10,424 nucleotides of DNA from Anaerolineae bacterium (GTDB lineage: Bacteria; Chloroflexota; Anaerolineae; Anaerolineales; E44-bin32), in the NCBI GenBank assembly GCA_030598885.1, contig JAUVOZ010000062.1:1-10424 (forward strand), written 5' to 3'. The notes beneath the pieces were generated by a model. That model searched no databases and was not told where the DNA came from. It saw nothing but the letters and a program-made list of their open reading frames with translations. Shown piece by piece: positions 1 to 5,974 of the stretch. The position numbers and the translations under genes were made by a program. Positions within the stretch are counted from its first letter, which is position 1. Each line of letters starts with the position of its first letter.

Positions 1-440
1 GCAGGTTGTTCGCGACCAAGCAAGTGCATAATCCGTGACAGCAGCGGTTGCAGTTTTTTGGGCATTATTTGGCGAACCGAATGTGCCTGTTTGGTCGTAT
101 AAACGGCCTCACCGGAGGACAAAGCTTCTCGGTAGATGTCGACCTGTTGGGGATCGAAACGATAGCCTGCAATCTGCAGGCCGGTTAGTCGTCGAAGAGT
201 GTTCTCAATGGATTGGCTAACTGGACGCGTTTGCACTTCTAGTTGGCCATCTGGGGTCAGAAGTGCCACTGTGCTCCTCAATTTGAGGTGTTTCAACTCT
301 TCGGTCACCGCCCGCAGTACATCGCTCTCGCTCGAGGCAGCTTTGCGCGTCACGCCAGCTGCCGCGCGCAATGCCGAAGCCCAAATTGCGTCATTCTTAG
401 GATCTTGCTGAGGCTTTTTAGGAGTGCCCAAGTGTGCCAT
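1..440 (-). CDS. GAF-domain protein, N-terminal part (runs off the window)
   Basis: The reverse strand is open from an ATG at 440-438 to the window edge, giving 146 residues with no stop; the 3' end lies outside. Residues 1-50 are polar and Ala/Lys-rich and probably helical. From about residue 53 the chain looks like the start of a GAF domain: a strand containing STVALLTPDGQLEV (56-69), then RLTGLQIAGYRF (84-95), then ALSSGEAVYTT (106-116). This pattern is common in GAF modules of bacterial sensor histidine kinases and phosphodiesterases, which bind small ligands or mediate dimerisation in the cytoplasm. No kinase or other output domain is visible, so the output activity is unknown. An in-frame TAA 21 bases upstream makes this ATG the first possible one, although no strong Shine-Dalgarno is seen. 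The gene is transcribed away from everything else nearby. The coding call is firm, GAF is likely, and the kinase idea is inference. Confidence 0.72.
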   Translation of the reverse strand, partial: MAHLGTPKKPQQDPKNDAIWASALRAAAGVTRKAASSESDVLRAVTEELKHLKLRSTVALLTPDGQLEVQTRPVSQSIENTLRRLTGLQIAGYRFDPQQVDIYREALSSGEAVYTTKQAHSVRQIMPKKLQPLLSRIMHLLGREQP

Positions 441-626
441 CTCGATCGAACTTGAGGTAGTTTATCATGGAACGAATTTTGGCACTGTCATAGGACCATA
501 GGAAAAGAGGAGTGGAATAAAATGTTAGAGTAGTTCTATTGTTGCAAGAGAATTATCGAGCACCGGTTCCTTCGTTGTATTATGGTGATTAATTTAACCA
601 AGTTTGATTTAACATTTATTGTTGTG

Positions 627-665
627 ATAGAGTACTCCATATAACAGAGTGCTCTATGGTTATAT
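627..665. repeat. Two interlocking inverted repeats
   Basis: ATAGAGTACTC at 627-637 is complementary to GAGTGCTCTAT at 647-657 except for one position that can form a G-U pair. The loop between these arms contains ATATAAC (639-645), which is complementary to GTTATAT at 659-665. The arrangement is that of a pseudoknot, but the one-base connectors are too short to cross an 11-bp stem, so the two pairings are more likely alternatives or chance in AT-rich DNA. No flanking gene explains them. Confidence 0.4.
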
Positions 666-694
666 AGATAAAAATCTCTTCAGCACCTGGAACG

Positions 695-772
695 ATGGAG
701 GGCAGTTACATTAAGGTCTCTCGGCATGAAGCGCAGGAATCGCTTGAGGCCATCCAGCGGATGTGGAAATGA
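695..772 (+). pseudogene. Possible gene fragment, 25 codons, unidentified
   Basis: An ATG at 695 opens 25 codons ending in TGA at 770-772. The peptide contains KVSRHEAQESLEAIQRMW, which looks like a real amphipathic helix with coding-like composition, unlike the AT-rich sequence just upstream. Reading through the stop, the frame continues with YNVRLVLWRL and further hydrophobic residues, which could be what is left of a small membrane protein. There is no good ribosome binding site and I do not recognise the family. It lies upstream of the ABC-ATPase stump and could belong to the same lost operon; that is speculation. Confidence 0.25.
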
Positions 773-863
773 GCGGGTTATAATGTGAGACTAGTTTTAT
801 GGCGTCTTAGAATGATCTCATTCATCAGCCTGTTCGATTGAGGATGATAAGGAACGTGGTGGT

Positions 864-900
864 TAAGCTCCCCGCGAGCTATAAGCTCGCGGGGAGCTTA
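864..900. repeat. Perfect 17-bp palindromic hairpin
   Basis: Bases 864-880 are the exact reverse complement of 884-900, separated by a 3-base loop (ATA). The stem is GC-rich in the middle, with a CCCGCGAGCT core. A close relative lies at 5570-5605 just after the pyruvate:ferredoxin oxidoreductase gene: over the 23 bases of the core (871-893 against 5577-5599) they differ at three positions, two of them in the loop. This copy is not followed by a T-tract and does not end an intact gene, so here it looks like a member of a dispersed palindrome family or a terminator left from a lost upstream gene. Confidence 0.75.
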
Positions 901-931
901 TAGGGATATTGCCGCTGACCAGAACAAGGAG

Positions 932-1048
932 GTGAAGGTGTCTTTAGCCATTGAGGTGTATGGGTTGCGAAAAACCAATGATGAGGTTGTGGCTGTCGAC
1001 GAAGTGTCCTTTTAGGTTCGCCAGGGTGAGATCTTCGGCATGATCTAA
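932..1048 (+). pseudogene. ABC-transporter ATPase N-terminal remnant
   Basis: A strong Shine-Dalgarno, AAGGAGGT (926-933), precedes GTG at 938, which opens a reading frame with SLAIEVYGLRKT, then VVAVDEVSF, a TAG at 1013-1015, then VRQGEIFGMI and TAA at 1046-1048. This is the standard opening of a drug- or lipid-type ABC ATPase, in which the A-loop region and 'AVD.VSF.V..GEIFG.IG' strands come directly before Walker A (GPNGAGKT). Here the similarity stops exactly at that point: the Walker A and all later motifs are missing, and one internal stop is present. The piece therefore cannot make an ATPase. The retained ribosome binding site indicates a former expressed gene rather than a chance match. 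The deletion breakpoint would be near 1043. Confidence 0.7.
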
Positions 1049-1114
1049 TCAGCAAGCCAAAAGTTGTCGCAATCGCGGTTTAATGGCACACCCTTAATCC
1101 ATTAGGAGTAAATG

Positions 1115-1567
1115 ATGTCTCCCTCGGCACAGCAGGCTTCCCAAGATGAGCGCCTCCTGGCAGCTATTGCCCACAGTGGGGCGATGCTCCCTTTTCTGGG
1201 TTTTATCATCCCTTTGCACATCTGGATCACACAGCGTGACTGGTCAAAGTTTGTCCAATTTCACGCGCTCCAGGCATTGATCTACCAGCTAGCCATGCCC
1301 TCTGCCTTCTCGGTGGTGTATCTCTTTGGTATCTGGGGCTTGTATGGTTCGATGTTGGGTGGCCTCCCTGATCGTTTGGGTGGTGCCATTCCCTCTGGTC
1401 TCTTGACCCTGCGATGTGTATTGGTGGGAATGGTCCTTATTGGGTGGGGCCTCACCCTTTTACTTGGATTACTGGGTGCTTCTCGCATTCTGGCCGGGCG
1501 CGACTTCCTATACCCTCTTTTGGGACGATGGTTGGTTCACTACATGGAAGGTAGTAAAAACATGTAA
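1115..1567 (+). CDS. DUF4870 (Tic20-like) small membrane protein
   Basis: The product is about 150 residues and very hydrophobic. Its N-terminus, QDERLLAAIAHSGAMLPFLG, followed by IPLHIWITQRDWSKFVQFHALQAL in two blocks (here split at IWITQRDW and KFVQFHALQAL), is the hallmark of DUF4870: a first membrane helix, a short basic/aromatic loop, then 'F.ALQAL' entering the second helix. Predicted membrane segments lie at about residues 19-39, 55-78 and 100-127; the tail is short and ends in a mildly basic stretch. The biochemical role of DUF4870 is unknown. Two ATGs are adjacent, at 1112 and 1115. AGGAG at 1104-1108 lies 3 bases before the first and 6 before the second, so I prefer 1115. The gene stands alone, with remnants upstream and a long gap downstream. 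Family assignment is fairly sure; no function is claimed. Confidence 0.82.
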   Translation: MSPSAQQASQDERLLAAIAHSGAMLPFLGFIIPLHIWITQRDWSKFVQFHALQALIYQLAMPSAFSVVYLFGIWGLYGSMLGGLPDRLGGAIPSGLLTLRCVLVGMVLIGWGLTLLLGLLGASRILAGRDFLYPLLGRWLVHYMEGSKNM

Positions 1568-1764
1568 CCCATCTTGTCTTTGTATGATAGATTGCGGCTT
1601 CCCATAATCTACTATCATCATGAGCTCAACTAACATCGTGTCTTGATCATAATCCCCAATCCCTGATCCCATACTCAAATCTCTGCTTTAAAAACAGGTA
1701 ATAATTTTTGCGATTTAAACCCTAGTTTCCTGGAATGTGATAGCCACGGAAGCTGCAAATCAGC

Positions 1765-1770
1765 TATAAT
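1765..1770 (+). promoter_or_regulatory. Possible -10 element for the pyruvate oxidoreductase gene
   Basis: The sequence is an exact TATAAT, 211 bases before the start codon. There is no recognisable TTGACA-like hexamer 16-18 bases upstream and no extended -10 TG. The call rests on the hexamer and its position before a large gene with a long leader. Confidence 0.3.
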
Positions 1771-1814
1771 GGCTCCTTCTGGATTGATAAGTGGTGATTG
1801 GTTGAAAATTTTAA

Positions 1815-1889
1815 AGTGCAGAATGGGAATAGTGATAGGTATCCCCTGGTGCACTCTGCCCTTCTACACTGTTACAGTGGGGCAAAGGG
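1815..1889 (+). promoter_or_regulatory. Tandem stem-loops in the leader region
   Basis: The first stem-loop closes with AGTGCA (1815-1820) against TGCACT (1850-1855) and contains an inner stem, GGG then ATA (1825-1831), against TAT then CCC (1840-1845). The second follows at once: TGCCC (1857-1861) pairs with GGGCA (1880-1884), and, after a 5-base bulge, CACTG (1867-1871) pairs with CAGTG (1875-1879) around a 3-base loop. An alternative outer pairing joins CCCTT (1859-1863) and AAGGG (1885-1889). The pairing is visible in the sequence; a regulatory role is only a suggestion. Confidence 0.35.
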
Positions 1890-1930
1890 TTCTAGACTTA
1901 ATAGTTGATTCGCTTATGTTAATTTACCCG

Positions 1931-1966
1931 CCTCGCCGCGCAGAATGAATGCTTGTATTGGCGAGG
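1931..1966 (+). promoter_or_regulatory. Hairpin just upstream of the ribosome binding site
   Basis: CCTCGCC (1931-1937) is perfectly complementary to GGCGAGG (1960-1966). The right arm ends two bases before AAAGGAG (1969-1975), the Shine-Dalgarno of the oxidoreductase gene, which itself sits 6 bases before the ATG. Such a stem could modulate translation initiation or protect the 5' end of the mRNA. The 22-base loop makes it only moderately stable. Confidence 0.35.
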
Positions 1967-1981
1967 TGAAAGGAGCACTTC

Positions 1982-4900
1982 ATGGCAAAGAACAAAACCA
2001 AGCGGAAATTAGTGCCATATGACGGCAACGCGGCCGCAGCCCACGTGGGCTATGCCACAAACGAGGTGATCGCCATCTATCCCATTACCCCTTCGTCGCC
2101 GATGGGCGAGATCGCCGATGAGAAGGCTGCGCGCGGCGAACCGAACATTTGGGGGACCGTTCCCGATGTCACCGAGATGCAGTCCGAAGGCGGCGCGGCA
2201 GGGGCTGTCCATGGTGCCCTGACGACAGGTGCCCTGACGACTACCTTCACTGCCTCCCAAGGCTTGCTGCTGATGCTTCCTAACATGTTCAAGATCGCCG
2301 GGGAGTTGACACCTGCGGTGTTCCACATCGCTGCCCGCTCTGTGGCAGCACAAGCCCTGTCGATCTTTGGCGACCATAGCGATGTGATGGCTGCCCGGTC
2401 GACTGGCTGGGGGATGATGGCCTCCAATAATATCCAGGAGGCCATGGACTTCGCCTTGATTGCCCAGGCTTCTACGTTGGAAGCGCGCATCCCCTTTCTT
2501 CATTTCTTCGATGGTTTCCGCACTTCCAACGAGATCCAGAAAATCGAGGAATTGACCTATGATGACATGCGGGCGATGATCGATGAGGAATGGGTAATTG
2601 CTCACCGCATGCGGGGTCTCTCTCCTGACCGGCCCGTCATCCGGGGCACGGCCCAGAATCCAGATGTATTCTTTGCGGCCCGCGAGACGGTCAACCCATA
2701 CTATTTAAAGACCCCTGGCATTATACAGGGGGCGATGGATCGCTTCGCCAAGGTCGTCGGACGTGAGTATCACCTCTTCGACTATATCGGTGCGCCCGAC
2801 GCCGAGAGGGTGGTGGTTATGATGGGCTCGGGTGCCGACACGATGCATGAGGTAGTCGAACACCTGATCGGCCAGGGGGAGAGGGTAGGACTGGTCAAGG
2901 TTCGCCTCTACCGTCCCTTTGACAGTGCCGCTTTTGTGGCTGCTTTGCCGGAGACCGTACGAGCGATAGCCGTGCTTGATCGCACCAAGGAACCGGGAGC
3001 TGCGGGTGAGCCGCTGTATCTCGATATACAAAACGCCATCGCTGAAGCGGTGGTTGAAGGTCGCATCGAGCGAAACGCCATGCCGCTGGTGGTTGGCGGG
3101 CGATACGGGCTTGGATCTAGGGAGTTCAACCCCGGCATGGCCAAATCAGTGCTCGACAACTTGGCTTCCCAGCAGCCGAAGAACCACTTCACCGTCGGAA
3201 TCATCGATGATCTTACTGAGTCAAACCTGCCATGGGACGATGCTTTCTCCTCGGCGCCCGAGGGGGAGCATCGTGCGCTGTTCTTCGGTCTGGGCGGCGA
3301 TGGGACCGTCGGGGCAAACAAGAACTCGATCAAGATCATTGGCAAGGCCACCGATTACTATGCTCAAGGTTACTTTGTCTACGAAGCGAAGAAATCGGGT
3401 TCGCTAACTATTTCTCACCTGCGCTTCAGCCCCCACCCGATCCGCAGCACCTACCTGATCGATCAATCCGAATTTCTGGCTGTCCATGCGTTCGCTTTCT
3501 TGGAGCGCTTCGACATCCTCAGCCATCTCAAGACAGGTGGCACCTTCCTGCTCAACAGTTCCTTCTCGACGGATGAGGTCTGGGATCACTTGCCCTACGC
3601 AGTGCAGAAGGCACTGATTGAGAAGCAGGCGAAGTTCTACGTCATCGATGCGAACTCATTGGCGAGATCACTGGGTCTTGGTGGGCGGATAAACGTCATT
3701 ATGCAGACGGCTTTCTTCGCCATATCGGGTGTGCTGGCGGAGGATCGTGCTTTAAAAATGATGGAGTTGGCGGTAAAAGACACCTATGGCAGCAAGGGTA
3801 AAGACGTGGTAGACATGAACATAGAAGCTGCCCATCTTGCCGGCGAGCGGATACATCAGGTGCAGCTGCCCGAGAAAGCCACCAGCACAATCGACATCCG
3901 CCCCCCAGTGCCGGAACACGCCCCAGAGTTCGTGAAAGAGGTCACGGCGGAGATGATCGCATTACGGGGAGACCGCTTACCTGTCTCTGCCTTACCCAAC
4001 GACGGCACCTACCCGGTCGGCACAACCCGCTTCGAGAAACGCAATGTTGCTTTGGAAATCCCTGTGTGGGAGCCGGAGGTTTGTATCCAGTGCAACCAAT
4101 GCGCTTTCGTCTGCCCTCATGCCGCAATCCGACCTAAGATTTACGACGCCACATATGCCAATGGGGATACGCCTGAAGGCTGGAAAGTCATCCCGGCCAA
4201 AGGCCGCGGTTTAGAGGGTATGATGTACACCCTCCAGGTAGCACCCGAGGACTGCACCGGCTGTGGAGCCTGCGTGCATATCTGCCCGGCTTATGCCAAG
4301 GACGAGCAGGGAGAGAAGACCGACCGCAAGGCGATCAACATGGCGCCACAGCCACCGATTCGAGAGCAAGAGGTGGCAAATTGGGATTACTTCCTGTCGA
4401 TTCCTGATCCCGACCCGGCCCTGTTCAACCGCTTCACCATCAAAGGGTCGCAGTTTCTGCCGACAATGTTCGAATTTTCAGGCGCTTGCGCCGGCTGTGG
4501 TGAGACCCCATATGTCAAGCTACTTACTCAGCTATTTGGTGATCGCATGATTATCGCCAACGCCACCGGCTGCTCCTCGATCTTCGGTGGCAACCTACCC
4601 ACTACACCCTACGTCCCCCGCTTTGATGGTCGTGGCCCAGCCTGGTCGAACTCGCTCTTCGAGGATAATGCCGAATTCGGTATGGGTATGCGGTTAACGG
4701 CGGATAAACTAACCGCCTTCGCGAAAGAGTTGCTCAGCCAAGTCCCACTGAATGGTAATAACGAGTTGGCCGAGGCGATCACGACCGCCGATCTGAGCAC
4801 ACAGGAGGCGATCGAGATCCAACGGACGCGAGTGGAAGAACTGAAGTCAATCCTGGAGAAGCGTGACGATGCTATGGCACGCCGTCTGCTTAGCGTGATT

Positions 4901-5563
4901 GAATTCCTGGTACCCAGGTCTGTATGGGTCATCGGAGGCGATGGCTGGGGCTACGACATCGGCTATGGCGGATTGGATCACGTGTTGGCCTCCGGACGTG
5001 ACGTCAACGTGCTGTTGCTAGACACCGGCGTCTACTCAAATACCGGGGGGCAGGCTTCAAAAGCCACACCGAGAGCGGCGGTCGCCAAGTTCGCCGCTGC
5101 GGGCAAGGACATGCCTAAGAAGGATCTGGGCGCCATCGCCATGACATACGGCAATATCTATGTAGCACAGGTGGCCTACGGCGCTAATATGACTCATTTG
5201 GTGAAAGCTTTCAGAGAAGCAGAGGCATATAAAGGTCCTTCGCTGATCATTGCCTACAGCCACTGTATCGCTCACGGCATCGACATGACCACCGCTACAG
5301 ACCTGCACCAGAACGCCGTTGCCAGCGGTTTCTGGCCACTTTATCGCTATAACCCGATGCTGATAGATCAGGGAAAAAATCCGCTGCAACTGGACTCGAA
5401 GGCTCCGACGGAGGGGATCGAGGAGTTCATGTACAAGCAGAATCGCTTCCGATCCCTGCGTCAGACGAATCCAGAGCGAGCGAAAAAGTTACTGGAAGCC
5501 ATCCGGCAGGATGTGATCACCCGCTGGAAGTTCTACGAGCAGATGGCGAACCTAGACATTTGA
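1982..5563 (+). CDS. nifJ: Pyruvate:ferredoxin (flavodoxin) oxidoreductase, single chain
   Basis: This cytoplasmic enzyme oxidatively decarboxylates pyruvate with CoA to acetyl-CoA and CO2 and reduces ferredoxin or flavodoxin; in some anaerobes it also runs in reverse. The 1193 residues carry the full one-chain order: substrate/TPP domain with YPITPSSP (33-40), domain II (about 265-420), gamma domain with FFGLGGDGTVG (434-444), EKR motif (685-687), a two-cluster ferredoxin domain with CxxCxxCxxxC at 701/704/707/711 and 758/761/764/768, and the TPP domain with GGDGW (985-989) and NTGGQ (1020-1024). Proximal-cluster cysteines are 836, 839, 864 and 1095. From memory of the Desulfovibrio africanus structure, Thr36, Glu69, Arg119 and Asn1020 match its active-site Thr31, Glu64, Arg114 and Asn996. 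The chain ends where that enzyme's extra C-terminal domain would begin. AAAGGAG lies 6 bases before the ATG. The gene is monocistronic, with a hairpin terminator after it. The symbol nifJ is the family name and does not imply nitrogen fixation. Confidence 0.97.
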   Translation: MAKNKTKRKLVPYDGNAAAAHVGYATNEVIAIYPITPSSPMGEIADEKAARGEPNIWGTVPDVTEMQSEGGAAGAVHGALTTGALTTTFTASQGLLLMLPNMFKIAGELTPAVFHIAARSVAAQALSIFGDHSDVMAARSTGWGMMASNNIQEAMDFALIAQASTLEARIPFLHFFDGFRTSNEIQKIEELTYDDMRAMIDEEWVIAHRMRGLSPDRPVIRGTAQNPDVFFAARETVNPYYLKTPGIIQGAMDRFAKVVGREYHLFDYIGAPDAERVVVMMGSGADTMHEVVEHLIGQGERVGLVKVRLYRPFDSAAFVAALPETVRAIAVLDRTKEPGAAGEPLYLDIQNAIAEAVVEGRIERNAMPLVVGGRYGLGSREFNPGMAKSVLDNLASQQPKNHFTVGIIDDLTESNLPWDDAFSSAPEGEHRALFFGLGGDGTVGANKNSIKIIGKATDYYAQGYFVYEAKKSGSLTISHLRFSPHPIRSTYLIDQSEFLAVHAFAFLERFDILSHLKTGGTFLLNSSFSTDEVWDHLPYAVQKALIEKQAKFYVIDANSLARSLGLGGRINVIMQTAFFAISGVLAEDRALKMMELAVKDTYGSKGKDVVDMNIEAAHLAGERIHQVQLPEKATSTIDIRPPVPEHAPEFVKEVTAEMIALRGDRLPVSALPNDGTYPVGTTRFEKRNVALEIPVWEPEVCIQCNQCAFVCPHAAIRPKIYDATYANGDTPEGWKVIPAKGRGLEGMMYTLQVAPEDCTGCGACVHICPAYAKDEQGEKTDRKAINMAPQPPIREQEVANWDYFLSIPDPDPALFNRFTIKGSQFLPTMFEFSGACAGCGETPYVKLLTQLFGDRMIIANATGCSSIFGGNLPTTPYVPRFDGRGPAWSNSLFEDNAEFGMGMRLTADKLTAFAKELLSQVPLNGNNELAEAITTADLSTQEAIEIQRTRVEELKSILEKRDDAMARRLLSVIEFLVPRSVWVIGGDGWGYDIGYGGLDHVLASGRDVNVLLLDTGVYSNTGGQASKATPRAAVAKFAAAGKDMPKKDLGAIAMTYGNIYVAQVAYGANMTHLVKAFREAEAYKGPSLIIAYSHCIAHGIDMTTATDLHQNAVASGFWPLYRYNPMLIDQGKNPLQLDSKAPTEGIEEFMYKQNRFRSLRQTNPERAKKLLEAIRQDVITRWKFYEQMANLDI

Positions 5564-5569
5564 GGAATG

Positions 5570-5605
5570 AAACTTCCCGCGAGCTTAAAGCTCGGGGGAA
5601 GTTTT
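5570..5605 (+). terminator. Terminator-like hairpin after the oxidoreductase gene
   Basis: Seven bases after the stop codon, the arms at 5570-5586 and 5588-5604 form a 17-bp inverted repeat with a single mismatch, and the right arm runs into GTTTTG. This fits a rho-independent terminator. The core closely resembles the perfect palindrome at 864-900. Confidence 0.75.
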
Positions 5606-5634
5606 GCACGCGGGGAGTCGGATGCAACTTAGGC

Positions 5635-5662
5635 TTGACTTCACCGGCTCAGCCTCTATAAT
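5635..5662 (+). promoter_or_regulatory. Sigma-70-type promoter for serS
   Basis: TTGACT (5635-5640) and a perfect TATAAT (5657-5662) are separated by 16 bases. Transcription should begin around 5669-5671 and run into the T-box leader. It is the best promoter in the window. Confidence 0.82.
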
Positions 5663-5700
5663 CAAAGCCATAATTTAAGGGCACGGTGTAAGTGCCAATG

Positions 5701-5956
5701 AAAGACGTGCGCGGAGCATAGTACCCCAAACTCCTTCCTACAGAGAGCCGTCGGCTGGTGAGAGATGGTGAGGGAGAGGGAGGAATCCTCTTCGCTGGCC
5801 CCGATATGGGGCCCGTCGCCCTCGAAGAGGCGGGAAACCGTCGTAAGGGAGGCCGGGTTCGCCCGTTATAGCGCTAAGAGGCCGTTCCATTAGTGAGCGG
5901 TGAAAGCAGGTGGCACCACGATCGCCTCCTCGTCCTGCAGATGAGGGGGCGATTTT
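5701..5956 (+). promoter_or_regulatory. Serine T-box leader (tRNA-sensing riboswitch) of serS
   Basis: The RNA binds tRNA-Ser and lets transcription continue into serS when that tRNA is uncharged. Stem I is readable. A lower helix pairs GCGGAG (5711-5716) with CUUCGC (5790-5795). The specifier loop follows, with the conserved AGUA at 5720-5723 on its left side and AAUCCU (5784-5789) on its right. An upper helix pairs CCUUCC (5733-5738) with GGGAGG (5778-5783), and the distal signatures are AGAGAG (5742-5747) and GCUGGUGAGAG (5754-5764). The specifier codon is then UCC at 5786-5788, a serine codon. A hairpin, GGCCCC/GGGGCC, sits at 5797-5813. The T-box itself is AAAGCAGGUGGCACC (5903-5917); its bulge UGGC would pair with an acceptor end GCCA, matching the discriminator G73 usual in tRNA-Ser. 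The terminator is at 5921-5956. The serS gene directly downstream confirms the amino acid. Confidence 0.93.
5921..5956 (+). terminator. Regulated terminator of the serine T-box
   Basis: A 14-bp stem (5921-5934 with 5940-5953, including G-U pairs) encloses the 5-base loop CTGCA and is followed by TTTT (5953-5956). It starts directly after the T-box sequence, so that tRNA-stabilised antiterminator folding would compete with it. This indicates control at the level of transcription attenuation rather than translation. Confidence 0.88.
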
Positions 5957-5974
5957 AATAGCTGGAGGCCAACC

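Larger units (their letters stand above)
441..1110. other. Decayed, AT-rich intergenic region without an intact gene
   Basis: These 670 bases separate the divergent GAF and DUF4870 genes. I find no intact reading frame with a recognisable product. The stretch from about 480 to 690 is much richer in A/T than the genes and carries short inverted repeats at 627-665. After that come a possible 25-codon gene fragment (695-772), a perfect palindromic hairpin (864-900) and an ABC-ATPase stump (932-1048). A TATAAT sits at 779-784 without a convincing -35 partner. The mix of remnants suggests a site where genes were lost by deletion and point mutation. Confidence 0.6.
1568..1981 (+). other. Long gap and probable structured leader of the pyruvate oxidoreductase gene
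   Basis: No gene is visible in these 414 bases. The left part, about 1590-1730, is AT-rich. An imperfect stem pairs ATGATAG (1584-1590) with CTATCAT (1612-1618) and could mark the end of the DUF4870 transcript, but it has no T-tract. A TATAAT lies at 1765-1770. Beyond it are three potential stem-loops at 1815-1855, 1857-1884 and 1931-1966. The last ends only two bases before the Shine-Dalgarno of the next gene. I recognise no known riboswitch class here. Confidence 0.5.

Noticed and set aside
35..455. Short plus-strand open frames at the left edge
   Set aside because: They overlap each other and the GAF-type frame on the minus strand, and show Cys/Trp/Arg-rich shadow composition.
627..665. 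A true H-type pseudoknot from the two inverted repeats
   Set aside because: A single-base connector cannot span the 11-bp first stem, so both helices cannot form fully together.
1815..1889. TPP or other known riboswitch controlling the TPP-dependent oxidoreductase
   Set aside because: The conserved TPP-riboswitch elements (CUGAGA and the ACCUGA-type segment) are absent, and no other known class was recognised.
2009..3351. Minus-strand open frames inside the oxidoreductase gene
   Set aside because: They are by-products of codon bias in a gene whose every motif is intact; none has a recognisable product.
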